64,000 nucleotides of DNA from Cyanobacterium aponinum PCC 10605 (GCF_000317675.1 NC_019776.1:1984001-2048000), one strand, 5' to 3'; shown: positions 38,542 to 48,880, numbered from the stretch's first letter. A program made the numbers and translations. The notes: generated by a model from the letters alone, not told the origin.

Positions 38542-40110
38542 CTAGGAATTGAGAACAACTTCGGGTACTAATTTTTTATTTTCTTCTCGTTGTTTAAACT
38601 CTTGAAGTTGAGCATCTATTTCCATGCGTACAATTTGACGATATTGGAGAAAATGCTCGTTATGGGCGCATACAGTTAGATAATGTTCCCAGACGGGGGG
38701 GTTATTCTTGATAATACTAAAAAGATGATGCCAGAATTTCCAGCGAGTATCTCTTTTGATTCCTTGTCGCCAAACTACTATGGCAAGGGCTTTTAAGTCT
38801 ATTAAGGAGGGTAGTTTAAAAGGAGGTTTAGCTTTCGGCGCACCCAGTTTTAAAAAACAACGATAGGTGCGATCGAGAAATGTATGGGGATCATATAATT
38901 CCCAAAAGGCTTTAATATATTCTTGGGCAATTTCATCTATGGGGCGAGTGGGGATAAAATTCATCAGAGTGCTTTGGTTAATATCCTGTTTGCCGTCATG
39001 ACGCAGTCTGCCTTCTTTTTCTAATCTTGTCCATAATGCTGTATTGGGTAAAGCCTGTAACATCCCAAACATAGCCGTAGGAATAGCCGCTCTTTCTACA
39101 AATTCAATGATGCGATCGCCTGATCCTTGTTTTTCACCGTCAAAACCAATGATAAAACCTGCCATGGGTCTAATTCCTGCTCGAATAAGAGTATCAATGG
39201 TTTCTTCAAGAGAATTACGGGTATTTTGAAATTTTTTGGTTAATTTTAAACTTTCTTCATCAGGAGTTTCAATTCCTAAGAATACCGCATCAAAATAACA
39301 CTCAACCATTAACTCCATTAATTCCTCATCTTGGGCTAAATCAACAGAAGCCTCTGTGTTAAAACGAAATGGATATTGATGTTGTTGTTGCCATACTTTT
39401 AATTCTTTGAGTAATAATTTGACGTTGCGCTTATTTCCAATGAAATTATCATCCACCATAAAAATGCCTCTGCGCCATCCTAACTCATAGAGATAATCTA
39501 ATTCTTTGAGCAGTTGTTGTGGGGTTTTAGTGCGAGGTTTACGACCATAGAGTACAATAATATCACAAAACTCACATTGAAAAGGGCAACCACGGGAAAA
39601 TTGTACAGACATGGAATCATAGGCATCTAATTCCAATAAATCGTAACGGGGGATGGGAGTTTCCGTGACACTTGGTTTCTCATCGGTGCGAAAAATGCCT
39701 TGAGTTTCACCTCTTTCTACGGCTTTCACAAATTCTGGTAAAGTAATTTCTCCTTCATCTAAAACGAGAAAATCTGCTCCTTCTATTTCTTCGGGTACAG
39801 ATGTAGCATAAGGTCCACCCACAGCTACTAATTTTCCTCTTTGTTTGGCTTCCACTATTTGAGATAATAAATCCGTCTTTTGTACAATCATCCCTGAGAA
39901 AAGGACTATATCCGCCCATGCCCATTCATCCTCTGTAACAGCCCGAATATTGCGATCGACTAATTTCATTTCCCATGTTTGAGGTAGAATTGCCGCAACG
40001 GTTATTAAACCAAGAGGGGGGAGTAAAACTTTACGATTGACTAATTCCAGACTTTTATCATAAGACCAAAATGTAGGTGGAAAAACGGGATATACCAATA
40101 AAACGCGCAC
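38542..40110 (-). CDS. B12-binding-domain radical SAM protein
   Basis: The 522-aa protein has an N-terminal cobalamin-binding-like domain (about 1-140), a radical SAM core with the 4Fe-4S cysteines C175, C179 and C182 (RGCPFQCEFC) and a C-terminal DUF4070-type region (about 370-520). It resembles the family that includes the hopanoid C-2 methylase HpnP, also about 520 aa. Several paralogs occur in cyanobacteria, so the substrate cannot be assigned. No hopanoid genes are nearby. Confidence 0.85.
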   Translation of the reverse strand: MRVLLVYPVFPPTFWSYDKSLELVNRKVLLPPLGLITVAAILPQTWEMKLVDRNIRAVTEDEWAWADIVLFSGMIVQKTDLLSQIVEAKQRGKLVAVGGPYATSVPEEIEGADFLVLDEGEITLPEFVKAVERGETQGIFRTDEKPSVTETPIPRYDLLELDAYDSMSVQFSRGCPFQCEFCDIIVLYGRKPRTKTPQQLLKELDYLYELGWRRGIFMVDDNFIGNKRNVKLLLKELKVWQQQHQYPFRFNTEASVDLAQDEELMELMVECYFDAVFLGIETPDEESLKLTKKFQNTRNSLEETIDTLIRAGIRPMAGFIIGFDGEKQGSGDRIIEFVERAAIPTAMFGMLQALPNTALWTRLEKEGRLRHDGKQDINQSTLMNFIPTRPIDEIAQEYIKAFWELYDPHTFLDRTYRCFLKLGAPKAKPPFKLPSLIDLKALAIVVWRQGIKRDTRWKFWHHLFSIIKNNPPVWEHYLTVCAHNEHFLQYRQIVRMEIDAQLQEFKQREENKKLVPEVVLNS

Positions 40111-40316
40111 AATTTACTCCTTAAATTTTTTATATTATCTTGATTTCTCTTTCCCTCAGTTATAGCTTACATCAGAGATTTTGTAGCTAAGTGAATTAAG
40201 AAGTATAAAGGGCAACAAGTAACGGGTAACGTTGTTTTATCAACTTCTTTCTAATATCTCATTGCCAAAATTTTAGTTCTTTAAGTATTTTTACTGATAA
40301 TTTCATATGTAGATAA

Positions 40317-40766
40317 TTACTGAGTTAGGCGTACAATTGTTCCTAAAAACAATATAGTAATTAACCAAGGAATAAGCCAAAGCAAAAATTCAATAGCTCT
40401 AAATTTAATAATTTTTCCTAGGGAAATAGGATTTTGAAAAATTAAATTACGATAAATGAAATTAAGAGAAAACGAAAAAAAAAGAACTAGAAATTTAACA
40501 AGAATATCATAAGATTCTGGGTAATGAAAAATAAAAATAGATAAAAATTGTAGGATAATTCCTATACAAAAAAAAGTTGCTAAAGGCAAATTTAAAAGCA
40601 TAGGAATGAATACCAATTCAGGTTGAATAAAGACACAAATACCATAAATTAGTAGCCAAAAAATAAACCACAGTAAGCTAATACCGATTTTTTTTAGAGT
40701 TACATACTTTTTATGGTTAGTTGATTGTAAATGTAATTGTTTAAATAAATGGTTGATATTATTCAT
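40317..40766 (-). CDS. Small integral membrane protein
   Basis: The 149-aa protein has about four hydrophobic spans (about 28-48, 54-76, 85-107, 126-146). It overlaps the end of the upstream GT39 gene by 4 bp (start inside the previous stop region), so they are translationally coupled and probably work together on lipid-linked glycan transfer. No family was recognised. Confidence 0.7.
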   Translation of the reverse strand: MNNINHLFKQLHLQSTNHKKYVTLKKIGISLLWFIFWLLIYGICVFIQPELVFIPMLLNLPLATFFCIGIILQFLSIFIFHYPESYDILVKFLVLFFSFSLNFIYRNLIFQNPISLGKIIKFRAIEFLLWLIPWLITILFLGTIVRLTQ

Positions 40767-42442
40767 TGAATAGGTTTTAAGAGAGTGAAATTAGATTTAG
40801 GTTTAGTAACGGCTTCAAAACAATTAAATGAATGGGTAGATTGTTCAGGAATATTATCAGATAAATTACAGTAAATATTATCTTTATCAGAAACGAGATT
40901 TAAACTCTCTAAAATTTTATGATTAACTAATAAATAGTTCGGAGATTTTATTAATTGTTTCAATTCTTCTTCATTAATGGCTGTAACTTGACGCTCACTA
41001 TAAAAGTTTAAGGATGGGCGCTCATAATCAAAATTAATATATACCTTTTTGTCCTTGGGTACAAATTCATTGACCAAGTTTGCCACTGGTTTAACTGCAA
41101 AAGCCTCATTTAACTCCCACAACCAATGGTTTGAGGAGAAAAACACCATCAGTGATACAAACATTCCCCAAAATAACACGGGAATAAATTGTTGGTCTTT
41201 TTTTCTTAACAGTATAGTTACCGATAAAAAAGTAATAAAAAGTAGGATGAAAATTGTTAGTAAATGCTGATCCTCTGGCTTCGTAATGGCAAAATAAATG
41301 AAGCCCCCCATAATAGCAACTGTAAGCAAAGAGAAAAATTGTTTCCAAGCAGAAGGGTAAGAAATATAAGAGGGTAGAGATTTGACTTCTCCTAAAGCCA
41401 CTCCCACTGCTAAAGCAAGAGAAGGATATATGGGCATTACATACCAAGGAAGTTTTGTACCCATTAAGGAAATAACAATAAGATAAATACTACTACTAAT
41501 TAAAATAAATTTTGACCAACTCCAATTCAGATTTTCCCAAGCAAGTTTAAATCCCCACAATGCTAAAAAAATCCAAGGATAAGGATACTTTATTAATTCA
41601 ACTAAATAATACCAAACCGCTCCTTGATTACCTTCTACAGCAGTAAAAACTCGATTCAAAGATTGTTCTTGAATGGCAGTATGAATAAAGGTTTCTCCAT
41701 AATAGAGATACTGTGCCGCATACCAAGCAACGACAGGTAAAACCCCTAAAATAATCCCACTCCAAAGATAAAAAGAAGTAAGTAGTCTCGGTGTATCCCA
41801 AAGAAGGAATAAAAATGCGATCGCACCTAATAATACTCCCATCATCCATCCTTTAGTTAAACAAATTAATGCTAAACTAAGACCAACAGGAAAAGCCCAC
41901 CTTAAATCTCTTCTAGTTTTTAACAAACAAAGAAATAACAATAATTGAAAACATAAAGTTGCACCATCTAACATCGCCAAGCGTCCATGACGTATTACAG
42001 GCATCATGGTCAAATAAGCTAAAGATGAAAATAAAGCATAATAACGGGGCAAGAATAGCTCTCTGGCGAGTAAATATAGTAAAGGAACAGAACTAGCCGT
42101 CAAAGTCGCTCCTATGATGCGCGTGGAAAATTCACTAACCCCCAAGAAACTATATACTACAGCCGTTAAACTGTGAATGAGAGGAGGTTTATTGAGATAA
42201 GGTTCCTGCCAAATTGTTGGGAAAAGCCAGTGCCAATGGGAAAAAGATGATTCATAAATCTCCTTTGCTACTTGAGCAAATGTACCTTCATCCCAATCCC
42301 TTAAAGGTAATGCCCCTAAATTGAGAGAAAATAAAAAAATCGCAGCACAAAATAAAATGAGAACATAAAACCATTCCCACCAAAGTTCCTTTGATTTCAG
42401 TCTATAAAGGGGAATTTCCCATGTAAATATTTGACGGTTCAT
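40763..42442 (-). CDS. GT39/ArnT-like membrane glycosyltransferase
   Basis: This GT-C type transferase uses a lipid-linked sugar. The 559-aa protein has about eleven to twelve spans in residues 25-425 and an acidic motif RDWDEG (48-53) in the first external loop, where the catalytic Asp/Glu of the ArnT/PMT fold lies. NKPPLIHSL (about 83-91) and RHGRLAMLDG (about 139-148) are also typical. A soluble C-terminal domain follows. The acceptor (lipid A-like, glycan or protein) is unknown. Confidence 0.85.
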   Translation of the reverse strand: MNRQIFTWEIPLYRLKSKELWWEWFYVLILFCAAIFLFSLNLGALPLRDWDEGTFAQVAKEIYESSFSHWHWLFPTIWQEPYLNKPPLIHSLTAVVYSFLGVSEFSTRIIGATLTASSVPLLYLLARELFLPRYYALFSSLAYLTMMPVIRHGRLAMLDGATLCFQLLLFLCLLKTRRDLRWAFPVGLSLALICLTKGWMMGVLLGAIAFLFLLWDTPRLLTSFYLWSGIILGVLPVVAWYAAQYLYYGETFIHTAIQEQSLNRVFTAVEGNQGAVWYYLVELIKYPYPWIFLALWGFKLAWENLNWSWSKFILISSSIYLIVISLMGTKLPWYVMPIYPSLALAVGVALGEVKSLPSYISYPSAWKQFFSLLTVAIMGGFIYFAITKPEDQHLLTIFILLFITFLSVTILLRKKDQQFIPVLFWGMFVSLMVFFSSNHWLWELNEAFAVKPVANLVNEFVPKDKKVYINFDYERPSLNFYSERQVTAINEEELKQLIKSPNYLLVNHKILESLNLVSDKDNIYCNLSDNIPEQSTHSFNCFEAVTKPKSNFTLLKPIQ

Positions 42443-42683
42443 AGCATAGTAGATTGTGGGGAGATGATAGTTCTCTATTCATGCCAAAATTTCCTCAATG
42501 GCTAAATGAGAGAACTTAAATAACTACTATAGCAAATAGTTCCAAAACGAAGAACTTTAGTAATTAACAAAAGGGCTATGGGTAAAGGGTAAACCCCCCC
42601 TATTTAGCGGGGAGGCAAAGGTAAATGGTCGATAATTAAGAATAAAAAACCCTGAACCCCGAACTCAAAACTTCCGAACCCTA

Positions 42684-43376
42684 TTATGCTCCTCTTAAGC
42701 CATAGGAGGACATTTTCATAATTTCACGGGTGGAAAAGCCGATATTAGCTAAAGCCTCTCCATAACTAATCATAAAGTCTTCAATTAGCTCTTCTTTGGG
42801 CATTCCTAAAGTTTTTGCGTCTTTTTCTACCTCATTTAACATTCTCCAAATAATAGGTAAATTTTGACGGTTAGCTTCTTCTAATTCAGCTTTAGATGCC
42901 TCAAAATTTGCTTTTAACCATTCTTCACCAAAGTTAAGATGTAAGTATTCGTCTTTTACAACACCTTCAGTAATTTTACGAGCAAAAGGATCAGCTACAG
43001 GGATATAAATATTATAAGCTGCGATCGCAAATGCTTCAATAATTAAAGCCTGAATGAGTAAACAAGTGACAATTTTTCCTTCTTCCTTAGCTTTTTGGAA
43101 ATTACTGTGCAACTCGGCAAAATATTTTTGAGCAAAATCCATATCAGGAGTGACACTCAAATTTCTACCACAGGATTGAAAACCCTTTTTGTGACGAAAT
43201 TCCATTTTTGCCAAACTGGCTAATTCTTTTTCATGATTTGGGAGCATGGGTATCATGTCCATGTAATTATCATGGGCTTCCTGTTCACCCTCGATTACAA
43301 TGGCATTAATGCGACTATAAGCATCCTTATATACGTCACTGTTGAAGTCTATGGTAGGTTCGACAAGTTGTTGCAT
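42684..43376 (-). CDS. ado: Aldehyde-deformylating oxygenase
   Basis: ADO converts fatty aldehydes to alkanes plus formate, the last step of cyanobacterial hydrocarbon synthesis. The 230-aa ferritin-like protein has all di-iron ligands: E31, E59, H62, E114, E143 and H146 (for example MEFRH and DEYLHLNF). An AGGAG lies 12 nt before the ATG. The partner acyl-ACP reductase gene (aar), normally next to ado, is not on either side here. Confidence 0.95.
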   Translation of the reverse strand: MQQLVEPTIDFNSDVYKDAYSRINAIVIEGEQEAHDNYMDMIPMLPNHEKELASLAKMEFRHKKGFQSCGRNLSVTPDMDFAQKYFAELHSNFQKAKEEGKIVTCLLIQALIIEAFAIAAYNIYIPVADPFARKITEGVVKDEYLHLNFGEEWLKANFEASKAELEEANRQNLPIIWRMLNEVEKDAKTLGMPKEELIEDFMISYGEALANIGFSTREIMKMSSYGLRGA

Positions 43377-43695
43377 AAATTGTTAAATCTCCTGTATAGT
43401 TTATGTGAGCAAATCTAAACTCAACGACTTCAAAGGTCGTCTTTTATGAAGATAAGATAATAACTCATTTTAATCTAGTTGTTACCTATCTTATCGGTTT
43501 TTATTCCATATTGAGGTTTACCTCTGATTACTTTTACTGATACTTTATCCCTTCATTTATTAATAATTACTGGAAAATAGACGATCATTAATGGTTACAA
43601 TAAGTTATCGGGGTTAGGTTCGGGGTTCGGGGTATATTAACTATTCACTATTGACTATTTGCTAATTGCAATAGTTCTTGTAATTTCTAATTCTG
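43377..43695. promoter_or_regulatory. Divergent region upstream of ado
   Basis: The 319 bp hold the promoters of ado and the DUF4079 gene. An inverted repeat ACGAC/GTCGT (43424-43440) falls in the ado 5' leader, about 50 bp before the start codon. Near 43610-43635 are GGGTTAGGTTCGGGGTTCGG repeats. Confidence 0.4.
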
Positions 43696-44133
43696 ATGAA
43701 TTTACCTTCTTTTCTTTGGTTGTGGAAAATCGCCGCTTGGTCAATGGGATTAAGTATCACAGGATATTTACTTCTGGCATTTTCGGGAATATATTTGTGG
43801 AAGAATCGTACAGAAAAAAAACCTCGCCCTTCTTGGTTACGCCCTTTTCATTGGATTACAGGCACAATCTTAGTGATTCTTATCCTTATTCTTCTATCTA
43901 TCGGTTTAATGGGAACTATAGGATATTATGGTAGTTTAGGACACTCTTGGCATTTACCAGCAGGTTTAACCGTTGTTACATTAGTTTTATTATCTGCATG
44001 GACTTCAACTCAGATACATCCTTCTCGCCCTTGGGCAAGAAAACTTCATGTTAATGTGAATATTGCTTTATTTTTTGCCTTATTAGCAGTGGGTTTGACT
44101 GGTTTATTTGTTGTTCAAAAATATCTACCGTGA
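43696..44133 (+). CDS. DUF4079-like membrane protein
   Basis: The 145-aa protein has four predicted spans (about 8-34, 50-73, 83-102, 117-140). Histidines sit near several span edges (H52, H83, H107, H118), a layout seen in cytochrome b561-like or ferric-reductase-like haem proteins. It resembles cyanobacterial DUF4079. Function unknown; haem binding is inference. Confidence 0.65.
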   Translation: MNLPSFLWLWKIAAWSMGLSITGYLLLAFSGIYLWKNRTEKKPRPSWLRPFHWITGTILVILILILLSIGLMGTIGYYGSLGHSWHLPAGLTVVTLVLLSAWTSTQIHPSRPWARKLHVNVNIALFFALLAVGLTGLFVVQKYLP

Positions 44134-44358
44134 AGTATTCGGTGTCAGGTGTCAGGTAAAATTTCCTAAATATTTGTCAGTGAATCAAAAAATTAAAAAT
44201 AAAAATGGCTTTATTACTTTGAGTATGTAAATTATTGGTGTTTTGTCGGCAAGAGGCAAGAGGCAAAAGGCAAGAGCCATAAAAATTAATTTACAGCGCT
44301 TTTTTTATCAATAAACTACATTTTTTATCTCTCACAAAGTCGCAAAGGAGAATGCAAA
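44134..44358. repeat. Reversed part of the long composite repeat
   Basis: About 44205-44290 reads, on the minus strand, GCCTTTTGCCTCTTGCC, CACCAATAATTTACATACTC and AAAGTAATAAAGCCATTTTT, matching the distal third of the repeats at 3123-3506 and 31450-31721. Confidence 0.65.
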
Positions 44359-44373
44359 GTGTGGTTTAACGAA

Positions 44374-44481
44374 ATGAAAATTGCTGTATTGACTTTTTTA
44401 TCAATATCTTTTTGTTTTAACTCTAAATTCCTAACTCATTTTAAAACTAATTCTTCTGCCAATTTTTCTTTACCAAAAATC
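44374..44481 (+). pseudogene. Possible 5' fragment of a small secreted protein
   Basis: ATG 44374 opens MKIAVLTFLSISFCF, a signal-peptide-like start with AAAGGAG upstream. The frame continues for about 35 codons before entering element C, which supplies the rest of the open frame. It may be the front of a gene disrupted by the element, or chance. Confidence 0.3.
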
Positions 44482-44832
44482 TGTGGGTCTAAGGTTCCCT
44501 GCCCTTTAGGGCATCAGTGTGTTATTATTTTCTTAGAGGAAAGGTAATCAACCTCTTTAAAAACCTCGAATCTAATCGATTCATTGAACCTTGAAAACCA
44601 AAGTCATAAGGTTCTGTTGGGAAAAGCTCCGACAGGTAAAGTCTTTGAGCTGATAAGCACAGAAAACAAAGTATTCAAGTTTTCAGGTAGGGTAGGGCAT
44701 ACCCGAACCGACTCTGAAAAGGGTCATACGCTTGGGGACATAATCCCCTCTGAATTGATTTAAGCAATTAAGTGAATTTAAGGGATGTGGTTGAACTAAG
44801 AATCCCCACGCCTTTAGGCTGAGGAGTGTCAA
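44473..44832 (-). ncRNA. Structured omega-RNA-like element, copy C
   Basis: This is the best preserved copy. Pairs: GCCC/GGGC (44501-44512), CTGTTGG-type hairpin near 44618-44637, GAAAAC/GTTTTC (44662-44684), GGGGA/TCCCC near 44733-44750 and GCCT/AGGC inside the terminal hairpin near 44809-44820. It ends GGAGTGTCAA at 44832. The GGGCATACCC block at about 44694-44703 is common to all full copies. Strand follows a HEARO/IscB-type reading; a TnpB-type RNA would be on the plus strand. Confidence 0.6.
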
Positions 44833-44871
44833 AAGGGCATGAAACTCCTAACTCCTAATTCCTAACTCATG

Positions 44872-45813
44872 TTAATTGCTAACTCCTTTTCCGAAGAATT
44901 TGGGCGGTTTTGTCATAGTATAAACTTCTGTTTCTTTCTCAATACATTGACGGACATAACCCGGAGTTTGTAACATTCCTAATAGGCTAATACCATCAAA
45001 AGAGCGAAAATCAGCAGTGGTTTTTTGTTCGAGTAAAAGGTCAACTTTTTCAGGGTTTGGTCTAGTTTCAAATGTTGCCTCAGAGGCTATTGCAAACCCC
45101 CAAGATGACCCATAAGTGCAAGTTGGGGCAAAATAAGAGTGAACGTTGCTAAAAACTGTTTTCAGGGTATTTACTAAACGTCCATGAATATGTAAATTTG
45201 CAGGTGCGATCGGACCTGCTTGTATTACAACGATGCCATTTTCTCTCAAAATTTTCTTAAGACGAGCAAAATATTCTTGAGTAAATAATTGGAAAGAAGG
45301 TCCTTCTTCAATGGGGTCAGACAAATCAGAAATAATTACATCCCATTTTGCTTCACTGTTATCAATAACTTCAAAAGCATCACCAATCACTAAATCTAAA
45401 CGAGGATCATCAAACGAACCTTGGTGCATTTCCGGTAAATACTCTTTACAGGCTTCCACTACATCCCCATCAATATCTACCATTTTCGCTTGTTTAACAC
45501 TATGCCAACGGAAAACTTCTCTAGTCGTTGCACCTTCTCCGCCTCCTAGAATCAAAACATTTTCAGGATTAGGATGATTTACCATAGCTGGATGTACTAA
45601 TGCTTCATGGTATAAAAACTCATCTCCCGTGCAAGATTGCCATTTACCATCCAATACCAAAGCCTTACCATAAGCACCACTTTCCACAATATACATTTCT
45701 TGATAAGGGGTTTTCTTATGTGCCAAAATACTGGTAATTCCGTGAGCATAAATATCGTAAGGGGTGATATACTCACTAATCCAAACATCAGCGTTGACGA
45801 TTGATCCAGCCAT
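44872..45813 (-). CDS. speE: Spermidine synthase (polyamine aminopropyltransferase)
   Basis: SpeE transfers aminopropyl from decarboxylated SAM to putrescine. The chosen start at 45813 gives 313 aa beginning MAGSIVNADVWISEY, with AGGAGA 11-12 nt upstream. The frame is open 27 codons further up (to 45894), but that part lacks family similarity. Visible motifs are LILGGGEGATTREVFR, DGDVVEACKEYLP and the catalytic-loop DLSDP. Neighbours give no extra clue. Confidence 0.92.
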   Translation of the reverse strand: MAGSIVNADVWISEYITPYDIYAHGITSILAHKKTPYQEMYIVESGAYGKALVLDGKWQSCTGDEFLYHEALVHPAMVNHPNPENVLILGGGEGATTREVFRWHSVKQAKMVDIDGDVVEACKEYLPEMHQGSFDDPRLDLVIGDAFEVIDNSEAKWDVIISDLSDPIEEGPSFQLFTQEYFARLKKILRENGIVVIQAGPIAPANLHIHGRLVNTLKTVFSNVHSYFAPTCTYGSSWGFAIASEATFETRPNPEKVDLLLEQKTTADFRSFDGISLLGMLQTPGYVRQCIEKETEVYTMTKPPKFFGKGVSN

Positions 45814-45972
45814 AATTGCCGTTGTTCTCCTAATAAAATGCAAACTTATATTATAACAAATCTTTTCTTTGATAGTAACTATATTCAATATCAAATTCAG
45901 GTTGAAATTAACTCCCGTTTTATTGCTTTGCGATCGCGTAGCTCCATTTCGTGAGTATAAATGAGGATAGTT

Positions 45973-46989
45973 TTAAAGAGAAAGTTTTAGTTGTGTAATT
46001 GCATTTTGTAAAAGATTAATACCTTCTTCTACAGTATCAATGCGAGTACATTGATCTCTAAATTCCGCCGCCCCTTTAAACCCCTGACAGTACCATGTAA
46101 GATGTTTTCGAGCTTGATAAATGCCCCTTTTGCCCTTATATTCCCATAAACCCATTAAATGTTCTTTCGCACATTCTAAACGTTCTGATAGAGAAGGAAT
46201 AGGTAACAATTGCCCCGTTTTAAAAAAATGATCAATTTGTCCGACTAAAAAAGGATAACCCAAAGTGCCACGAGAACACATGATGCCATCAGCATTAGTT
46301 ATTTCTAAACAACGAATGGCATCCTCTACTGAAAAAATATCACCATTGGCAATAACAGGAATACTCAATTTCTCCTTTACCTGAGCGATTATATCCCATC
46401 TAGCCTTACCAGTATAACCCTGCTCACGGGTACGTCCATGAATAGTAATCATTTGAGCTCCTGCTATTTCCATTTTTTCGGCAAAATCAAGGATATTAAT
46501 TTCATCATCATTCCAACCAATACGAGTTTTTACCGTAACAGGTACATTTACAGCTTTTTCTACTTCTTTAACAATCGCTTCGGCAATTTCTGGTTGTCTG
46601 AGTAAGCGAGAACCACCGCCTTTTTTGGTAATCTTATTTACTGGACATCCCATATTTATATCAATGGTTTTTGCCCCTTCTTGAACGGCTTTTTGGGCGG
46701 CTTCTGCCATGAAATCAGGACGACAATCAAATAGTTGAATACTTATGGGTTGCTCATGGGGATCAATTTCCATTAATCTGGGTAATTGTTGTAGGTGGTG
46801 AATTTCGGTCGCACTTACCATCTCTGTATAAGTCATTGACTCAGGGGCATAGCGTCTTACTAATCGGCGAAATACTAAGTCTGTTACCCCTGAAAGGGGA
46901 GATTGTAAAACTCTACTATTAACAACCACTGAACCTATTTTTAAAGGGGTTGATAATTTTTCTTTGAGTAAAGTATTTTTTATTTCCAT
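45973..46989 (-). CDS. dusB: tRNA-dihydrouridine synthase
   Basis: The FMN enzyme reduces uridines in the tRNA D-loop. The 338-aa protein has the TIM-barrel start VLQSPLSGVTDLVFRRL (about 27-43), the catalytic cysteine in DINMGCPVNKITKKGGGS (about 114-131), a phosphate-binding GDIFSVEDA near 217-225 and a C-terminal helical tRNA-binding domain (about 255-330). It is DusB-type by length and motif. The gene is monocistronic. Confidence 0.92.
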   Translation of the reverse strand: MEIKNTLLKEKLSTPLKIGSVVVNSRVLQSPLSGVTDLVFRRLVRRYAPESMTYTEMVSATEIHHLQQLPRLMEIDPHEQPISIQLFDCRPDFMAEAAQKAVQEGAKTIDINMGCPVNKITKKGGGSRLLRQPEIAEAIVKEVEKAVNVPVTVKTRIGWNDDEINILDFAEKMEIAGAQMITIHGRTREQGYTGKARWDIIAQVKEKLSIPVIANGDIFSVEDAIRCLEITNADGIMCSRGTLGYPFLVGQIDHFFKTGQLLPIPSLSERLECAKEHLMGLWEYKGKRGIYQARKHLTWYCQGFKGAAEFRDQCTRIDTVEEGINLLQNAITQLKLSL

Positions 46990-47313
46990 TTGAAGTCAGT
47001 ATCTAAATAATTAGGAGTTGATGAAAAAGTGGTATTACTACAGTTGCTTAATTTTGATATAAAATTGTCTGGTGAAGCTAAAGAAAAGATAAAAGCAATA
47101 ATAATTGACAAAAAATTTATTAAAATTCATTTTAAAGGTTTTTTAAGTATTGCTTTACTAATGCGAGATCTCATTATATGTTAAAAGACTAGATTTTCAA
47201 AAAGTGTAGAGTCCCAACAGTCTCTTTAATTAGATTATCATTCGATGCTTTTTATTGTTACTGAGTATAATATAAAGAAATGTGTAAATTTTATCTGAGT
47301 TATTTCAAAAATT
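46990..47313. other. Divergent spacer dusB / 2TM gene
   Basis: The spacer has TTGATGAAAAAGTGG (about 47018-47032), a unit also at 63477 and, reversed, near 8990, then GATATAAAATTGTCTGGT. Nothing else was recognised. Confidence 0.45.
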
Positions 47314-47562
47314 ATGCCTCCACGTTGGCCCAGAAAACCTGATCGTCAAAATGATCCTGAATTTCGTAAATTAGATGATCGCATGAATTTTGCTGTCCAT
47401 ACTGCACTTTTTATCGCTACTAATTCGGGTGTATGGTTTTTTCACAATTTTAATCATCCTGAGTGGTCTTGGGCTAGTCAATTTAGTCTGATTTGGGGCG
47501 GAATCTTAATTGTACATTTTCTCTATATAAGTGCGATCGCAGATTATTCTAACAGGAGCTAG
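47314..47562 (+). CDS. Two-span (2TM-domain) small membrane protein
   Basis: The 82-aa protein is basic at the N terminus (PPRWPRKPDRQ), then has two spans (about 27-45 and 54-73) separated by a short HPEWSW loop. This is the 2TM-domain layout, common as a stand-alone protein in cyanobacteria. Function unknown. Confidence 0.75.
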   Translation: MPPRWPRKPDRQNDPEFRKLDDRMNFAVHTALFIATNSGVWFFHNFNHPEWSWASQFSLIWGGILIVHFLYISAIADYSNRS

Positions 47563-47754
47563 TTGCTAACAAGAGGAGGTGTCAGGTTTCAGGTGTTAGG
47601 GTAATGAGTAATGAGTGTTCGGAATTTTTAATTCTTAATTCCTAATTATCAACTATTCACCTTTGCCCTCCCCCTCTTGAGGGCGGATAAAGAGGGGTTT
47701 GCCCTTTTAACTTTACCTTTTACCCGTTGCGTATTCTTAATTCCTCATTGAAAC

Positions 47755-48330
47755 TTATTTTTCGCTAATAGTTTCCCTTCGATATTTCCATTCTGTAGAA
47801 CTACGTATTGCGATCCAAAGTAATAGCATAGCAATTAAACCTCCATTTTCAGGGGCATCCAAGGCAAATATAACTAAAATAGCAGATAAAAAATCTTCGA
47901 TAAAAATAAATATGATTGGTATTTTTCCTAAACGGAAAAACCAGCCAACTTGAACTAATTTTAATACGAATGCAAATAAGCCTCCTATTAATCCTAAAAA
48001 CCATAAAGGAGTTATTTGTACCTCTAATAAACGAGCAACACCTACCGCCATTATTCCCCCCGCAAAAGGACTAAAAATCAACTGAATAATTTGTATTATT
48101 CTTAATCCAATTAATTTTTTATTGCCTAATAGTTCAAATAATGACCAACTACTCAAAATGCCAATGACAACTTGCGGAGGAAATGACGAAAGAAAAGGTA
48201 TATTATGCCAGAGTTGATCTATTCTAATTAAACCAATAATTAGTAGGGGTAAACCTATTCTCAATCCTCCTGCCGCTGATGCAGACAAAACAGCTAATAT
48301 TTGAATAAGAGAAATATTGTCAAAATGCAC
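47755..48330 (-). CDS. DUF4126 membrane protein
   Basis: The 191-aa protein has about five to six spans and the DUF4126 opening SASAAGGLRIGLPLLIIGL (about 16-34), followed by a second repeat-like half (SPFAGGIMAVGV near 87-98). Function unknown. It stands alone between convergent and divergent neighbours. Confidence 0.8.
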   Translation of the reverse strand: MHFDNISLIQILAVLSASAAGGLRIGLPLLIIGLIRIDQLWHNIPFLSSFPPQVVIGILSSWSLFELLGNKKLIGLRIIQIIQLIFSPFAGGIMAVGVARLLEVQITPLWFLGLIGGLFAFVLKLVQVGWFFRLGKIPIIFIFIEDFLSAILVIFALDAPENGGLIAMLLLWIAIRSSTEWKYRRETISEK

Positions 48331-48613
48331 GAAAAAATATTATTAAAAATAAAATATAGTTATTTAGAATCAAATTTTTGCTAGTTCATTATTGTTTAGA
48401 CTTTGAATGAAGTCATAAAGTTTGACTCAATTCAGAATTAAAAAAATATTTGTTGTATATACGATGTTACCAATAATAATTAATTTTTACTAAACAAAAT
48501 TGCAATTGTAGCCTTTTCCTGATGATACTCTTTCATTGAAAACTTTAGAGTTTGTCGTGATTTGAGATAAAATAAGAATAATAATAAGCAAAAATACTGG
48601 ATTAAAAACACTT

Positions 48614-48880
48614 ATGACTACTGGCAACACGTCAGAATTTCCAATTTTATCAGAAAGGGAATTAGAAATCCTTGAATTAGTAGCGACAGGACTAACTAAT
48701 CATGATATTGCAGATAAACTAGAGATTAGTAAAAGAACTGTTGATAATCATATTAGTAATATTCTTTCTAAAACCAAAACTGATAATCGTGTGGAGTTAG
48801 TGCGTTGGGCTTTGCAGTGGGGAAAAATCTGTTTAGATGAAGTGAATTGTTGCACTCTCCCTTCTGTTTCAAAAGATTAA
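48614..48880 (+). CDS. pedR: PedR-like LuxR-type regulator
   Basis: The 88-aa protein is almost only a GerE/LuxR helix-turn-helix: LSERELEILELVATGLTNHD (12-31), then IADKLEISKRTVDNHISNIL (32-51). The tail WALQWGKICLDEVNCC carries three cysteines. It fits cyanobacterial PedR, a small regulator that senses photosynthetic electron transport through thioredoxin, controlling light-responsive genes. The assignment rests on size, domain and cysteine tail. Confidence 0.75.
   Translation: MTTGNTSEFPILSERELEILELVATGLTNHDIADKLEISKRTVDNHISNILSKTKTDNRVELVRWALQWGKICLDEVNCCTLPSVSKD

Noticed and set aside
40317-40766. Possible horizontal transfer of the small membrane gene because of high AT content
   Set aside because: Its composition is similar to other membrane genes in the window and it overlaps the GT39 gene as an operon partner.
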